Shown piece after piece: positions 63,887 to 64,000 of a stretch of DNA of 64,000 nucleotides. The notes below the pieces were generated by a model. The model was not told where the DNA came from, made no database searches, and saw only the letters and a list, made by a program, of their open reading frames with translations. The translations under genes and the position numbers were made by a program. The stretch comes from Rhodanobacteraceae bacterium (lineage in GTDB: Bacteria > Pseudomonadota > Gammaproteobacteria > Xanthomonadales > Xanthomonadaceae), in assembly GCA_024233975.1 (NCBI GenBank), contig JACKOX010000001.1:1-64000 (forward strand), given 5' to 3'. Each line of letters begins with the position of its first letter. Position 1 is the first letter of the stretch.

Positions 63887-64000
63887 TCAGTCCGTCACAG
63901 ACAGGCCAAGCGCCTCCGCAAGCCGCCGCATCCCCGGTGCGATGTCGAAACCCTGCGCCGCCAGCCAGTCCGCATTGAACACGGTCTCCGAATAGCGCTC
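63887..64000 (-). CDS. C-terminal end of an unidentified protein (cut by the window edge)
   Basis: An open minus-strand frame of 38 codons enters from the right edge and stops at 63,887, giving ERYSETVFNADWLAAQGFDI and a tail ending LAEALGLSVTD. It ends 31 bases before the transporter start, in the same orientation, so it is probably the upstream gene of that operon. Too short to name. Confidence 0.55.
   Translation of the reverse strand, partial: ERYSETVFNADWLAAQGFDIAPGMRRLAEALGLSVTD

Overview
The window is about 64 kb of GC-rich (roughly 64-65%), densely packed gammaproteobacterial chromosome. Several features point to the Xanthomonadales (Lysobacterales): a surface-polysaccharide cluster that starts directly at metB (in Xanthomonas the LPS O-antigen cluster is known to begin at metB with wzm-wzt), the reverse-transsulfuration pair metB/cystathionine beta-synthase, PilU, a lipoyl-domain-bearing Lpd, and a GNAT/nitrilase fusion. 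The genus cannot be fixed from the sequence alone. No prophage, insertion sequence, CRISPR array or rRNA operon was seen.

Layout. 1-11,931 (all minus strand) is an O-antigen/exopolysaccharide cluster: a membrane GT-C protein cut by the window edge, WecB epimerase, two GT4 glycosyltransferases, a sulfotransferase-methyltransferase fusion, a 1144-residue sulfotransferase/GT4/GT2 fusion, and the ABC exporter Wzt-Wzm. The wzm start overlaps the metB stop. 11,928-18,640 holds metB, cystathionine beta-synthase, a YdcH protein, an OmpA/DUF4398 envelope pair and pilU. 17,966-22,889 is a tyrosine/homogentisate degradation cluster (hppD-hmgA-fahA-maiA) with a divergent MarR regulator and a 14-bp palindrome between regulator and operon. 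23-30 kb has a POT peptide transporter, kynA and a branched-chain-type 2-oxoacid dehydrogenase operon (E1alpha-E1beta-E2) with a VOC protein. 30-41.7 kb has trpS, an arginase, an Hpt protein, tRNA-Thr, a SPOR protein, coaX-birA-plsY and a FakA-FakB fusion. 42-50 kb holds an NrtR-like regulator, a Dus-family tRNA dihydrouridine synthase, a dimethylargininase-like enzyme, a PepSY/response-regulator/kinase trio, and stress and detoxification genes. 51.3-57 kb is the pyruvate dehydrogenase segment aceF-mscS-GNAT/nitrilase-lpd, in which lpd is broken by many small deletions. 57-64 kb has a sigma-54-type promoter before a small secreted protein, an orphan LytS-type kinase, two methyltransferases, an ArnT-like enzyme, a lipoprotein and a DMT transporter.

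How the genes work together. The first block should build, sulfate/methylate and export a surface glycan. The central block funnels tyrosine, tryptophan, arginine and branched-chain amino acids or peptides into central metabolism, fitting a protein-degrading lifestyle. A 184-bp repeat occurs twice in full (33,677 and 50,614) and once as an inverted partial copy (about 35,117-35,171). The first and third copies bracket an AT-richer insert carrying a COQ7-like di-iron hydroxylase and an unknown small gene. The most notable points are the fused sulfotransferase enzymes, the repeat-bracketed island, the strong sigma-54 promoter with upstream palindromes, and the shredded lpd, which could be a real pseudogene or a low-quality assembly patch.
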